Under the pieces are notes generated by a model, which was not told the origin of the DNA, did no database searches, and saw nothing but the letters and a program-made list of their open reading frames with translations. Positions 1-6,830 of a stretch of DNA of 7,245 bases are shown here, one piece after another. The first letter of the stretch is position 1, and each line of letters begins with the position of its first letter. Source of the DNA: Gammaproteobacteria bacterium (GTDB taxonomy: Bacteria; Pseudomonadota; Gammaproteobacteria; UBA11654); the NCBI GenBank assembly GCA_018672815.1, contig JABHDX010000014.1, positions 1 through 7,245 on the forward strand, read 5' to 3'. The translations under genes and the position numbers were made by a program.

Positions 1-837
1 CAGATATCTGGAGAATATAAATGCTCATCATGGAATGACTCAAATGACATGCTCGCAGATCCATTGATTGATGCAATAATTCTATCTACTCCTCCTGGAC
101 TCCATTTTGATCAAGGTATGAAAATATTAGCCTCAGGTAAACACTTATGGTGTGAAAAGCCTTTAACTACCAATCTATCTGAGACTCTTCAATTAATAAA
201 TTTTTCAGAGAAAAAAAATCTAGCAGTCTGTGAATCCTTAATGTATCTATATCATCCACAGTTCATTGAGCTTAAGAAGATGATTAGAAAAGATCATTTA
301 GGTGCTATCAGTATTATCCAAGCTAACTTTTGTCTCCCAACATTAGATAATCCAGGATTTAGAGATAATCAATCATTAGGTGCAAGCTGTCTAATGGATG
401 TGGGTATCTATCCAATATCTTTAATACTCTCATTATTTGATAATAATTCTATTGAAGTGGTAACAAGTAAGATTATTATTAATGATGAATTATCTTATGA
501 TGTATCCGGCATTACGCATCTTTTGATTGATTCCAATATCAATTGTTTCCTTAATTGGAGCTATGATACTGCTTATACTAATGAGGTTAATATTTGGGGT
601 ACGAAGAATAATTTACATTCCAATAGAATATTCTCTAAAAATAAAGAGTATACTCCATACTTTGAAATGAGGGATACGAATGGTAATTATTCCAAAACAG
701 ACCTTCCTTCAGCTAATCATTTCAAATGGATGTTAGATTATTTTTCGAAAGTTATTGATAGTGAGGAAAAAATTAACCAGCAAAAAAGTAATATTTTAAA
801 ATTGGCAACAATTTTGGAAAAAATTAAAGTAAATTAA
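1..837 (+). CDS. Gfo/Idh/MocA-family sugar oxidoreductase, 5' end cut off by window edge
   Basis: This is an NAD(P)-dependent dehydrogenase/reductase of the Gfo/Idh/MocA family, probably acting on a keto group of a nucleotide sugar in the cytoplasm. The frame is open from base 1, and the 16 codons before the first ATG (49) read as ordinary family sequence, so that ATG is internal. The N-terminal GxGxxG nucleotide-binding loop lies outside the window. Numbered from ATG 49, visible marks are the end of the Rossmann fold (DAIILSTPPGLH, 8-19), the family CEKP motif with its catalytic-type lysine K37, LMYLYHP (64-70), and MDVGIYP (116-122) with D117 and Y121 in the usual substrate-site positions. 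The C-terminal half is the normal alpha/beta domain, ending in a helix at the TAA. It lies 23 bases upstream of the cupin gene in an apparent operon. Sugar 3-ketoreductases paired with TylC3-type C-methyltransferases belong to this family, which suits the context, but other sugar dehydrogenases are equally possible. Family is confident; substrate is not. Confidence 0.9.
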   Translation, partial: QISGEYKCSSWNDSNDMLADPLIDAIILSTPPGLHFDQGMKILASGKHLWCEKPLTTNLSETLQLINFSEKKNLAVCESLMYLYHPQFIELKKMIRKDHLGAISIIQANFCLPTLDNPGFRDNQSLGASCLMDVGIYPISLILSLFDNNSIEVVTSKIIINDELSYDVSGITHLLIDSNINCFLNWSYDTAYTNEVNIWGTKNNLHSNRIFSKNKEYTPYFEMRDTNGNYSKTDLPSANHFKWMLDYFSKVIDSEEKINQQKSNILKLATILEKIKVN

Positions 838-846
838 TTAAAAGTT

Positions 847-852
847 AAAGGA
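847..852 (+). promoter_or_regulatory. Ribosome binding site for the cupin gene
   Basis: AAAGGA lies 8 bases before ATG 861. It is the clearest correctly spaced Shine-Dalgarno match for any gene in this window and supports that start. Confidence 0.6.
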
Positions 853-860
853 AAATTAGA

Positions 861-1304
861 ATGTATAAATTTAAGGATATTCATTTAGATGATGAAACAA
901 TGTGGCCAACGTCACCAAAAATAGAACTGGAAGAGCCTTTTGAAGATGATCGTGGTTATATTCAGTCATTACTTAATTTTCCAATGAAAAACTTATCCAT
1001 GATTTTCTCAAAAAAAGGTGCATTAAGATCCAATCATAATCATTTTACAGATTGGCATTATATGTTCACAGTTTCTGGTTCATTTGATTATCACTACAGA
1101 CCTCATGGAAGTGATGAGCCTATAAAGTTGGAGAAATTTCAAGCTGGTGAAATGGTTTTTACGCCACCAATGGAAGATCATGCATGTATATTCACACAAG
1201 ATACACTTTTAGTTGTAGCTAGCAGAAACCCAAGAGACCAAGAAACCTATGAGAGCGATGTAGTAAGAATACAATTAATTGATCCTGAAGAAACCAACGC
1301 ATGA
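861..1304 (+). CDS. Small RmlC-like cupin protein, probable nucleotide-sugar epimerase or isomerase
   Basis: A 147-residue single-domain cupin. Cupin motif 1 is visible at about 58-73 (NHNHFTDWHYMFTVSG), with candidate metal or substrate histidines H59, H61 and H66. Motif 2 is at about 96-110 (GEMVFTPPMEDHACI), with H107. The DDRGYIQ segment at 29-35 resembles the D-RG-F stretch of RmlC-type dTDP-sugar epimerases, but at 147 residues the protein is shorter than RmlC (about 180). It is closer in size to the WxcM/FdtA-type sugar 3,4-ketoisomerases, and I cannot decide between epimerase, ketoisomerase or a non-catalytic partner. There is no signal peptide, so it is cytoplasmic. The start is supported by AAAGGA at 847-852. 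Its TGA overlaps the methyltransferase ATG (ATGA), which implies translational coupling and a shared pathway with that enzyme. Confidence 0.75.
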   Translation: MYKFKDIHLDDETMWPTSPKIELEEPFEDDRGYIQSLLNFPMKNLSMIFSKKGALRSNHNHFTDWHYMFTVSGSFDYHYRPHGSDEPIKLEKFQAGEMVFTPPMEDHACIFTQDTLLVVASRNPRDQETYESDVVRIQLIDPEETNA

Positions 1305-2566
1305 AAGAAAAATCCTGCTTAAAAAAAAATTCATGCAGAATTTGCCTATCATCTGATATCCAAAAAGTAGTTGAGCTAACGCCAACTCCTCCAGGTAATA
1401 ATTTTATTTCAGGGGATCAAATGGATAAATTAGAAGAGGTTTTTCCATTGGATCTTTATTTCTGTAATGTTTGTCATCATATTCAGTTAGGACATGTCGT
1501 TGATCCTCAATTTCTTTTTCAAAATGACTACTCTTATGTTTCCTCAACATCTCCTGTATTTGTAGAACATTTATCTAGTTATGCTAAATATGCTATCAAC
1601 CTGTTAGACATTAAGAAATCTTCCTTAATTATAGATATTGGCTCAAATGATGGGACCTGTTTAAAATATTTTAAGCAATTAGGGATGACTGTATTAGGTA
1701 TTGATCCGGCAGTTAAAATAGCTGAGATTGCTAATTCAAATGGAATAAATACAATACCAGATTTTTTTTCATCCTCCATTGCTGAAGAAATTATCATAGA
1801 ACATGGTAAAGCTGACTTGATAACATCGCATAATGCATGTGCCCATATAGACGATTTAGATAGTGTTATATCTGGAGTATCTATGCTTTTGAAAGACGAT
1901 GGAGTATTCATAATGGAAGTTGGTTATTTTCTAGATGTATTTGAAAATAAATGGTTTGATACTATTTATCATGAGCATGTTGATTTTCATACAGTAAAGC
2001 CATTACATAAATTATTTTCAAGATTTGATTTAGAATTATTTAGAGTGGAAAGAATAACACCACAAGGTGGATCAATCAGAGTATTTATTCAAAGAAAGGG
2101 TGGTAAGAGACCTGTAGATGTTTCATTATCTGAGTTAGAAAAACTAGAAAGTAAAAGGGGTCTTCATAAGCCAGAAACATATAAAAATTTTGAAAATCAG
2201 ATAAACAAAGTAAGGGATAATTTTCAGGATCTTATCAAAGATATTAAAGAATCAGGTAAAACAATAGCAGCTTTTGGAGCACCTACAAAAGCAACTACTT
2301 TGTCATATCATTTCCAGATTGATAAGACGCAAATTGATTTTATTGTGGATGATAACCCACTTAAACAAGGTCTCTATTCACCAGGGATACATATTCCTGT
2401 TTATGATGCATCCCATATATATACTAAGAAACCTGATTATTTAATAATCCTTGCCTGGAACTTTGCAGAGTCAATAATGTCTAAACACCAAGAGTATCTA
2501 GAATTGGGAGGTTCATTTATTATTCCAATGCCAGAAACGAGGGTAATTAAAAAAGAATATGATTAG
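1301..2566 (+). CDS. Zinc-domain class I SAM-dependent sugar C-methyltransferase (TylC3/TcaB9-like)
   Basis: A 421-residue enzyme with the three-part layout of sugar C-methyltransferases (Methyltransf_13, SAM fold, Methyltransf_14), close to the usual length of about 410. An N-terminal zinc ribbon has C12-x2-C15 and C55-x2-C58. The SAM-binding Rossmann domain has motif I at 111-119 (IDIGSNDGT) and the acidic IDPA end of the second strand (134-137). YHEH (223-226) is the family active-site motif, its last histidine matching the catalytic residue described for TcaB9. The C-terminal Rossmann-like domain carries GAPTKATTL (326-334) and VDDNPLKQG (349-357). Characterised relatives put a methyl branch on C-3 of 4-keto-deoxy nucleotide sugars (mycarose type; a homologue is linked to virenose in Coxiella). 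The substrate here is inferred to be a keto-deoxysugar, plausibly also handled by the adjacent cupin. The start overlaps the cupin stop by 4 bases. All key residues are present and nothing looks degraded. Confidence 0.9.
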   Translation: MKEKSCLKKNSCRICLSSDIQKVVELTPTPPGNNFISGDQMDKLEEVFPLDLYFCNVCHHIQLGHVVDPQFLFQNDYSYVSSTSPVFVEHLSSYAKYAINLLDIKKSSLIIDIGSNDGTCLKYFKQLGMTVLGIDPAVKIAEIANSNGINTIPDFFSSSIAEEIIIEHGKADLITSHNACAHIDDLDSVISGVSMLLKDDGVFIMEVGYFLDVFENKWFDTIYHEHVDFHTVKPLHKLFSRFDLELFRVERITPQGGSIRVFIQRKGGKRPVDVSLSELEKLESKRGLHKPETYKNFENQINKVRDNFQDLIKDIKESGKTIAAFGAPTKATTLSYHFQIDKTQIDFIVDDNPLKQGLYSPGIHIPVYDASHIYTKKPDYLIILAWNFAESIMSKHQEYLELGGSFIIPMPETRVIKKEYD

Positions 2567-2603
2567 TAACTCATACTTAGTATTATGATTTTTAAGAAAG
2601 CTT

Positions 2604-3272
2604 ATGAAAAAACGGATATTAGTAATTAGCCCTCATCCTGATGATGAAACATTGGGACTAGGTGGAACAATTTCAAAACATATATTTAATGGAGATGATG
2701 TTTTTATTTTGACTATCTCTGGTCATCTACCCCCTTTATATAATCGTGAAGATTATGAAAAAACAGTCAAAGAGGCAAAAAATGCATTCGAAATACTCGG
2801 CGTTCAGAATTCACACTTTCTAGAGATACCAGCAACGATGATTGGTGATGAGCCAATCAGTTCATTGAATATGAAGATTTCTAAAGTGTTATCAGACTAT
2901 AAGCCAAATATTGTATTCTGTCCTTTCCCAGATCGTCATATTGATCATAAACTCATATTTGAAAGTGCTATGGTTGCAACCAGACCAGTAAATTATGGGA
3001 AAGATATAGAACTAGTAGCAGCCTATGAAACCTTATCTGAGACACATTGGAATGCTCCTTATATTGAACCAAACTTTACTCCAAATTTAGTAGTTGATAT
3101 TGATAATTTTATTGATAATAAGCTCAACGCTTTGAGATGCTATAAGTCACAAATAGACGAAGAGTCAGGCCCTCGCTCAATCAGGGCTGTAAGAGCGTTG
3201 GCAGAATTTCGTGGTACACAATCAGGTTTTGGTTTTGGTGAAGCCTTGTATGTCATAAGAATGATAGCTTAA
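2604..3272 (+). CDS. PIG-L/LmbE-family zinc-dependent N-deacetylase
   Basis: A 222-residue PIG-L-type deacetylase, which removes an N-acyl (usually acetyl) group from an amino sugar or similar compound. The hallmark PHPDDE motif is at 10-15, with H11 and D14 as zinc ligands and D13 the likely general base. The third ligand is in the RHIDH motif (111-115, H115). Length is typical for bacterial LmbE-like proteins. No signal peptide is seen, so it should act in the cytoplasm on a nucleotide sugar or lipid-linked precursor. It starts 37 bases after the methyltransferase stop; a weak AAGAAAG lies just upstream of the ATG, and another ATG at 2585 is out of frame. Its place between a C-methyltransferase and a 4,6-dehydratase suggests it exposes an amine on the operon's sugar. 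The family also acts on GlcNAc-PI, mycothiol and antibiotic precursors, so the substrate is inference. Confidence 0.88.
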   Translation: MKKRILVISPHPDDETLGLGGTISKHIFNGDDVFILTISGHLPPLYNREDYEKTVKEAKNAFEILGVQNSHFLEIPATMIGDEPISSLNMKISKVLSDYKPNIVFCPFPDRHIDHKLIFESAMVATRPVNYGKDIELVAAYETLSETHWNAPYIEPNFTPNLVVDIDNFIDNKLNALRCYKSQIDEESGPRSIRAVRALAEFRGTQSGFGFGEALYVIRMIA

Positions 3273-3290
3273 ATCATAATTAACCTTTTC

Positions 3291-5207
3291 ATGAGATCTT
3301 TCTTTTTAAAGTATATTAGCCATCTTATAGGGATGAATAGATCAATAAAAAATCTATTACTTATGATTGTGGACTACTTAGTGTTAACTTTTTCTTTTTG
3401 GATAGCCTTGTCAATTAGACTCAATGAGTTTTATTTTGCACCAACTAATGAAACAAAATTACTCATGATTATGGCTCCTCTTATAGCTTTGCCAATATTT
3501 TATAGCTTTGGCTTATATCGATCTATGCTTAGGTATAGTGGATATCAGAGTATTAGGATTATTATGATAGGGGTAACGGTCTATACTATCTTTTGGTTTA
3601 TGCTTGTATTGGCTACTGAAGTTGTAAATAAACCCTATGATTTTCTAACTATCAATTGGCTGCTTAGTATTTATTTAGTGGGTGGTGTAAGAATGTTAAT
3701 TCGTTGGGTCTTAACAGAAGAGGATGCACAACCGACAAAAGCACTCATTTATGGAGCGGGAGCAGCAGGCATCCAGCTAAAGTCGGCCATAGAGTATAGT
3801 CCAGAAACAAAGATTATAGGATTTATTGATGATGATCCTAAGCTTCAAGGTTTGGATATTGAGGGAAGAAAAGTTTACAGTCCTTCAATGATTTCCAAGC
3901 TAATTGAAAAAAAATTAATTACACATATTTTTTTAGCACTCCCCTCATTATTGAAGTCAGAGAAACAATTAATATTACAAACACTAAAAAAATATGCATT
4001 GGAAATAAGATCACTGCCAGACTTATCAGATTTAGTTGAGGGAAGGATATCTGTCTCCGATCTTAAAAAAATAAAAATAGATGATTTATTGGGAAGATCA
4101 GCAAGAAAACCAAATGATATTCTTCTAAAAAGAGATATTGAAAAGAGAAATATATTAGTTACTGGTGCAGGAGGATCGATAGGTTCAGAGCTTTGTAGGG
4201 AAATTATTCGGCAAAAACCTAATAAATTAGTTCTATTTGATATCAGCGAATATGCACTGTATTTAATAGAAAGGGATTTATCTGATAGTGATTGTGAAAC
4301 TGAAATTATTCCTATGGTTGGAAATGTATATGATGGCAGTAACTTGGATAAAGTCTTCCAGAGTTTTAAAATAAATACCATATACCATACAGCAGCTTAT
4401 AAACATGTTCCCTTAGTAGAAAAAAATATTATAGAGGCTGTAAAAGTTAATATTTTTGGGACCCTGTCTTGTATAAATGCTGCTATCAATTCCGGAGTAA
4501 ATAGCTTTGTATTTATCTCCACCGATAAAGCAGTGAGACCTACAAATATAATGGGTGCTACCAAACGTTTCGCAGAACTTATATTAAAATCAAAAGCATT
4601 AATCGCTAAGAGTCAAGAGAACATTAATACAAGAGTTAGTATTGTAAGATTTGGCAATGTTCTTGGTTCCTCAGGATCAGTCGTACCACTTTTTGAGAAA
4701 CAAATTAAGCAAGGGGGACCTGTAACAGTTACAGACCCAAACATCATTCGTTATTTTATGACAATAGAGGAAGCATCTCAATTGGTCATCCAATCTGGTG
4801 CTATGGGCACTAGTGGAGATATTTTTGTTCTAGATATGGGTGAACAAATTAAGATTGCACAGTTAGCAGAGGATATGATTAGATTAAGTGGAAGAACTGT
4901 AAAGAATGAAGGTAATCCAGAGGGTGATATTGAGATTCTTTTTACCGGATTGCGACCTGGTGAAAAACTCTATGAAGAGTTAAAAAATAGAGACTCACAA
5001 CTAATACCAACAGATCATGAGAAAATTATGATGGCTGAGGAGGAAGAGACTATTTGGGAGGATTTACAAGTGCATTTAGAAACTTTAACGATCGCTTGTA
5101 GTGAATATGATTATGAGACGATTGAGAAAGTATTTATTGAGAATGTTTCAGGCTTTAAGCATGATCATGGAATTACAGACAGTATAGAGATGGTAAACAG
5201 AGAGTAA
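3291..5207 (+). CDS. Membrane-anchored nucleotide-sugar 4,6-dehydratase (WbpM/CapD/FlaA1 family, long form)
   Basis: A 638-residue protein of the polysaccharide-biosynthesis WbpM/CapD group. Order of parts: about four membrane segments (roughly 22-44, 56-76, 88-109, 117-139); a first Rossmann-like CoA-binding-type domain with GAGAAG (155-160); then an extended short-chain dehydrogenase domain with TGAGGSIGSE (291-300), HTAAYKHVPLVE (366-377), STDKA (410-414) and RPGEKLYEE (555-563). In the YxxxK position it has MGATK (M421, K425): Met in place of Tyr is the known signature of the long WbpM-type forms, not a defect. Relatives turn UDP-GlcNAc into UDP-4-keto-6-deoxy-GlcNAc for QuiNAc, FucNAc or bacillosamine-type sugars at the inner membrane face. 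The start at 3291 gives the usual N-terminal stretch before the first membrane helix, but has no visible ribosome site; ATG 3333 (residue 15) is a less likely alternative. It follows the deacetylase by 18 bases and is the last + strand gene of this run. Confidence 0.93.
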   Translation: MRSFFLKYISHLIGMNRSIKNLLLMIVDYLVLTFSFWIALSIRLNEFYFAPTNETKLLMIMAPLIALPIFYSFGLYRSMLRYSGYQSIRIIMIGVTVYTIFWFMLVLATEVVNKPYDFLTINWLLSIYLVGGVRMLIRWVLTEEDAQPTKALIYGAGAAGIQLKSAIEYSPETKIIGFIDDDPKLQGLDIEGRKVYSPSMISKLIEKKLITHIFLALPSLLKSEKQLILQTLKKYALEIRSLPDLSDLVEGRISVSDLKKIKIDDLLGRSARKPNDILLKRDIEKRNILVTGAGGSIGSELCREIIRQKPNKLVLFDISEYALYLIERDLSDSDCETEIIPMVGNVYDGSNLDKVFQSFKINTIYHTAAYKHVPLVEKNIIEAVKVNIFGTLSCINAAINSGVNSFVFISTDKAVRPTNIMGATKRFAELILKSKALIAKSQENINTRVSIVRFGNVLGSSGSVVPLFEKQIKQGGPVTVTDPNIIRYFMTIEEASQLVIQSGAMGTSGDIFVLDMGEQIKIAQLAEDMIRLSGRTVKNEGNPEGDIEILFTGLRPGEKLYEELKNRDSQLIPTDHEKIMMAEEEETIWEDLQVHLETLTIACSEYDYETIEKVFIENVSGFKHDHGITDSIEMVNRE

Positions 5208-5224
5208 GTTGAATCTTGTTTTTT
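5208..5224. other. Convergent gene junction, 17 bases, no clear terminator
   Basis: This gap separates the stop of the + strand dehydratase from the stop of - strand gmhA. It contains a short T-run (5219-5224) on the + strand, but no stable GC-rich hairpin precedes it, and nothing terminator-like is seen for the - strand. Transcripts from the two operons may overlap here. It is a plausible border between the polysaccharide cluster and conserved genes. Confidence 0.6.
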
Positions 5225-5238
5225 CTAAGGTCTAAGGT
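5225..5238 (-). repeat. 7-base tandem duplication covering the gmhA stop codon
   Basis: CTAAGGT occurs twice in a row on the + strand (5225-5231 and 5232-5238). On the gmhA strand this places the TAG stop in one copy, while the other copy is read through in a different frame, so gain or loss of a unit would change the C-terminus. The last residues (EDLRP) lie beyond the conserved helix, so function should be unaffected. The repeat is seen directly; slippage is inference. Confidence 0.6.
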
Positions 5239-5812
5239 CTTCAAATAATTCTTTTTCCACTAAAGTACATATAATATGACCTATTAAGATATGCATTTCT
5301 TGTATTCTTGCGGTATCACTACTAGGAACATTTAGAATCACATCTGAGTGATCATGTAATTTAGAGATTTTTTCTCCTGTAAGACCAATAACATTTATTT
5401 TCATTTCATTAGCTAGTTTTGCAGCAGTAATAACATTATTAGAATTCCCACTAGTGCTTATTGCTATTAACGTATCCCCATCACTACCTATAGTTTTTAA
5501 CTGCCTAGAAAAAACTTGATCATAGTCATAATCATTACTAATAGCAGTCATAACAGAAGTATCTGTAGTTAAGGCAATAGCACATAGACTTGGTCTATCA
5601 AAATTGAGTCTTGTAACAAATTCAGCAGCCAAATGTTGACAATCTGCAGCTGAGCCACCATTTCCTAAAAGCATTAGTTTTCCATTATTCGTTAAAGAAG
5701 ATAGGCAAAATTGAGTAGCTCTTTCAATTGAATATTTTAATAGATCTTCATTTAGCAATTTTTGTGACGCATCTATATTTTCTTGGATTTGTTTATTGAT
5801 TAGTTCTTTCAT
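5225..5812 (-). CDS. gmhA: Phosphoheptose isomerase (D-sedoheptulose-7-phosphate isomerase)
   Basis: A 195-residue SIS-domain protein, the normal GmhA length. It converts sedoheptulose 7-phosphate to D-glycero-D-manno-heptose 7-phosphate, the first step of ADP-heptose synthesis for the LPS inner core. The phosphosugar-binding loops are GNGGSAADC (50-58) and STSGNS (119-124). The residues that bind zinc or catalyse in E. coli GmhA (H61, E65, Q172, H180) are all present one position earlier: H60, E64, Q171 and H179, in HLAAE and in RIQEMHILIGH. This separates it from DiaA, the replication-initiation paralogue, which lacks the H-x3-E pair. The start lies one base after the cysQ stop on the same strand, so the two are surely co-transcribed and probably coupled; only a weak AAGAAA precedes the ATG. 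The TAG stop sits in a 7-base tandem repeat. A role in capsule heptose instead of LPS heptose is possible. Confidence 0.92.
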   Translation of the reverse strand: MKELINKQIQENIDASQKLLNEDLLKYSIERATQFCLSSLTNNGKLMLLGNGGSAADCQHLAAEFVTRLNFDRPSLCAIALTTDTSVMTAISNDYDYDQVFSRQLKTIGSDGDTLIAISTSGNSNNVITAAKLANEMKINVIGLTGEKISKLHDHSDVILNVPSSDTARIQEMHILIGHIICTLVEKELFEDLRP

Positions 5813-5813
5813 A

Positions 5814-6638
5814 TTATTTCTTAAGTAGAGCAGTTTCAGGGTTAATATTATGGTTTTTTAATAAATCATTAAAGACAAAAAAACTATTATTCAAGTAGCT
5901 TTCTTTTCTATTATAAAGTACTTCACTTCCATCTATATTTATTAGTGTTGCACCAGCATTTTCTGCAATTGCATGACCAGCTGCTATATCCCATTCACAT
6001 GTAGGACTAAGCCTTGGATAAATATCTGCTTTACCTAATGCCACTAAGCAAAATTTTATTGAGCTTCCAGCTTTTATAATTTCATAACGAGAAAATCTTT
6101 TTAGAAAGTTATCCAAATCGTTACTTGGGTGAGATCTGCTAGTAGCTATTTTAAGAAAATCATTATTTTTATCCTTAGTAACATTCATTTGAACGATTTT
6201 GTTGTTTTTTATATAGAAAGATCCATTACCTTTAGAACCCCAAAATGTTTCTGATGAAACAGGCATAAATATAACTCCTAAAATTGGTCTGCAATTTTCT
6301 ATCAGGGCTATATTTACTGTAAATTCACCATTTTTTTTAATAAATTCTTTTGTACCATCTAATGGGTCTATCAGCCAATACTTTATCCATTTTGATCTGA
6401 TCTCAAAGGGTATATCAGAATCTTCTTCTGAAAGAATTGGAATCTCAGGTGTAAGTTCTTTGAGTTTCTTAGAAATAATATTATGAGATATTGTATCTGC
6501 TTTTGTTAATGGAGATGAATCTTCTTTCATTTGATAATCAAAATCTGAATTATAGACTTCTAGAATAGCCTCTCCAGCCTCTTTTGCAATTGCGATTAAT
6601 TCATCTATTAATTGTATATTATGTGAATTATCATTCAT
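5814..6638 (-). CDS. cysQ: 3'(2'),5'-bisphosphate nucleotidase CysQ
   Basis: A 274-residue Mg-dependent phosphatase of the inositol-monophosphatase superfamily. CysQ turns 3'-phosphoadenosine 5'-phosphate (PAP), the by-product of sulfate assimilation and sulfotransfer, into AMP. Visible motifs are SPLTKAD (42-48), LSEED (69-73) with metal ligand E71, the signature WLIDPLDGTKEFI (88-100) with D91 and D94, GSSIKFCLVALGKADIYPR (191-209), and EWDIAAGHAI (215-224) with D217. The TKEF that follows DPLDG and the YPR stretch favour CysQ over SuhB-type inositol monophosphatase. The ATG at 6638 is the first start after an in-frame TAA four codons upstream, so the start is well fixed, although no Shine-Dalgarno sequence is visible. 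It is the first gene of a two-gene unit with gmhA and divergent from trxA, with the promoter expected in 6639-6850. No sulfate-assimilation gene is adjacent. Confidence 0.93.
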   Translation of the reverse strand: MNDNSHNIQLIDELIAIAKEAGEAILEVYNSDFDYQMKEDSSPLTKADTISHNIISKKLKELTPEIPILSEEDSDIPFEIRSKWIKYWLIDPLDGTKEFIKKNGEFTVNIALIENCRPILGVIFMPVSSETFWGSKGNGSFYIKNNKIVQMNVTKDKNNDFLKIATSRSHPSNDLDNFLKRFSRYEIIKAGSSIKFCLVALGKADIYPRLSPTCEWDIAAGHAIAENAGATLINIDGSEVLYNRKESYLNNSFFVFNDLLKNHNINPETALLKK

Positions 6639-6735
6639 ATATGATGTTTATCGTAGTTTAAATTATGTTATAAGTGTATGTAATATATAGATATTGATTA
6701 AATATTAAAGAAAAAGTACTAAAAAAGCTTGCAAA

Positions 6736-6758
6736 ATATTCTTTAAAAAGGAGAATAT
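6736..6758 (+). other. Hairpin 1 in trxA upstream region
   Basis: ATATTCT (6736-6742) pairs with AGAATAT (6752-6758), a perfect 7-base-pair stem with a 9-base loop (TTAAAAAGG). The loop and the start of the right arm contain the AAAAAGGAG ribosome-site-like sequence. The stem is AT-rich and has no T-run after it, so it is not an intrinsic terminator. Confidence 0.4.
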
Positions 6759-6766
6759 CTATTATC

Positions 6767-6786
6767 AAGTCCTTTTCAAGGCACTT
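6767..6786 (+). other. Hairpin 2 in trxA upstream region
   Basis: AAGTCCTT (6767-6774) pairs with AAGG-C-ACTT (6778-6786): eight base pairs, one bulged C (6782) and a TTC loop. No T-run follows on either strand. Its left arm and loop (CCTTTT, 6771-6776) could instead pair with AAAAGG (6746-6751), which would compete with both hairpins. Confidence 0.4.
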
Positions 6787-6800
6787 AACCAAAAATAATT

Positions 6801-6830
6801 TTGAAATAACCTATCTACCAAAACAATTAT
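6801..6830 (+). promoter_or_regulatory. Candidate sigma70-type promoter for trxA
   Basis: TTGAAA (6801-6806, five of six -35 matches) is followed after 18 bases by AATTAT (6825-6830, four of six -10 matches). Transcription would begin near 6837, leaving a leader of only about 14 bases without a ribosome site. In DNA this AT-rich such matches are common, so it is a candidate only. Confidence 0.3.

Noticed and set aside
1579..1911. 110-codon open frame on the - strand within the methyltransferase gene
   Set aside because: It lies wholly opposite a gene with clear catalytic motifs, and its translation shows no recognisable domain; it is an antisense shadow.
3875..4381. 168-codon open frame on the - strand within the dehydratase gene
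   Set aside because: It is opposite the conserved SDR domain, and its Ser/Leu/Ile-rich translation has no recognisable motif, as expected for an antisense shadow.
4119..4600. Loss of the catalytic Tyr in the dehydratase (Met421) as a sign of inactivation
   Set aside because: Met at this place is the normal state in long WbpM-type homologues; all other motifs are intact.
5225..5812. DiaA (replication-initiation SIS protein) instead of GmhA
   Set aside because: The metal and catalytic set H60, E64, Q171 and H179 is complete; DiaA lacks the Glu of the H-x3-E pair.
5814..6638. SuhB-type inositol monophosphatase instead of CysQ
   Set aside because: DPLDGTKEF, the KADIYPR stretch and EWDIAAGHAI fit CysQ better than inositol monophosphatase.
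6767..6786. Intrinsic terminator at hairpin 2
   Set aside because: No T-run follows the stem on either strand, and it lies between divergent genes where no terminator is needed.
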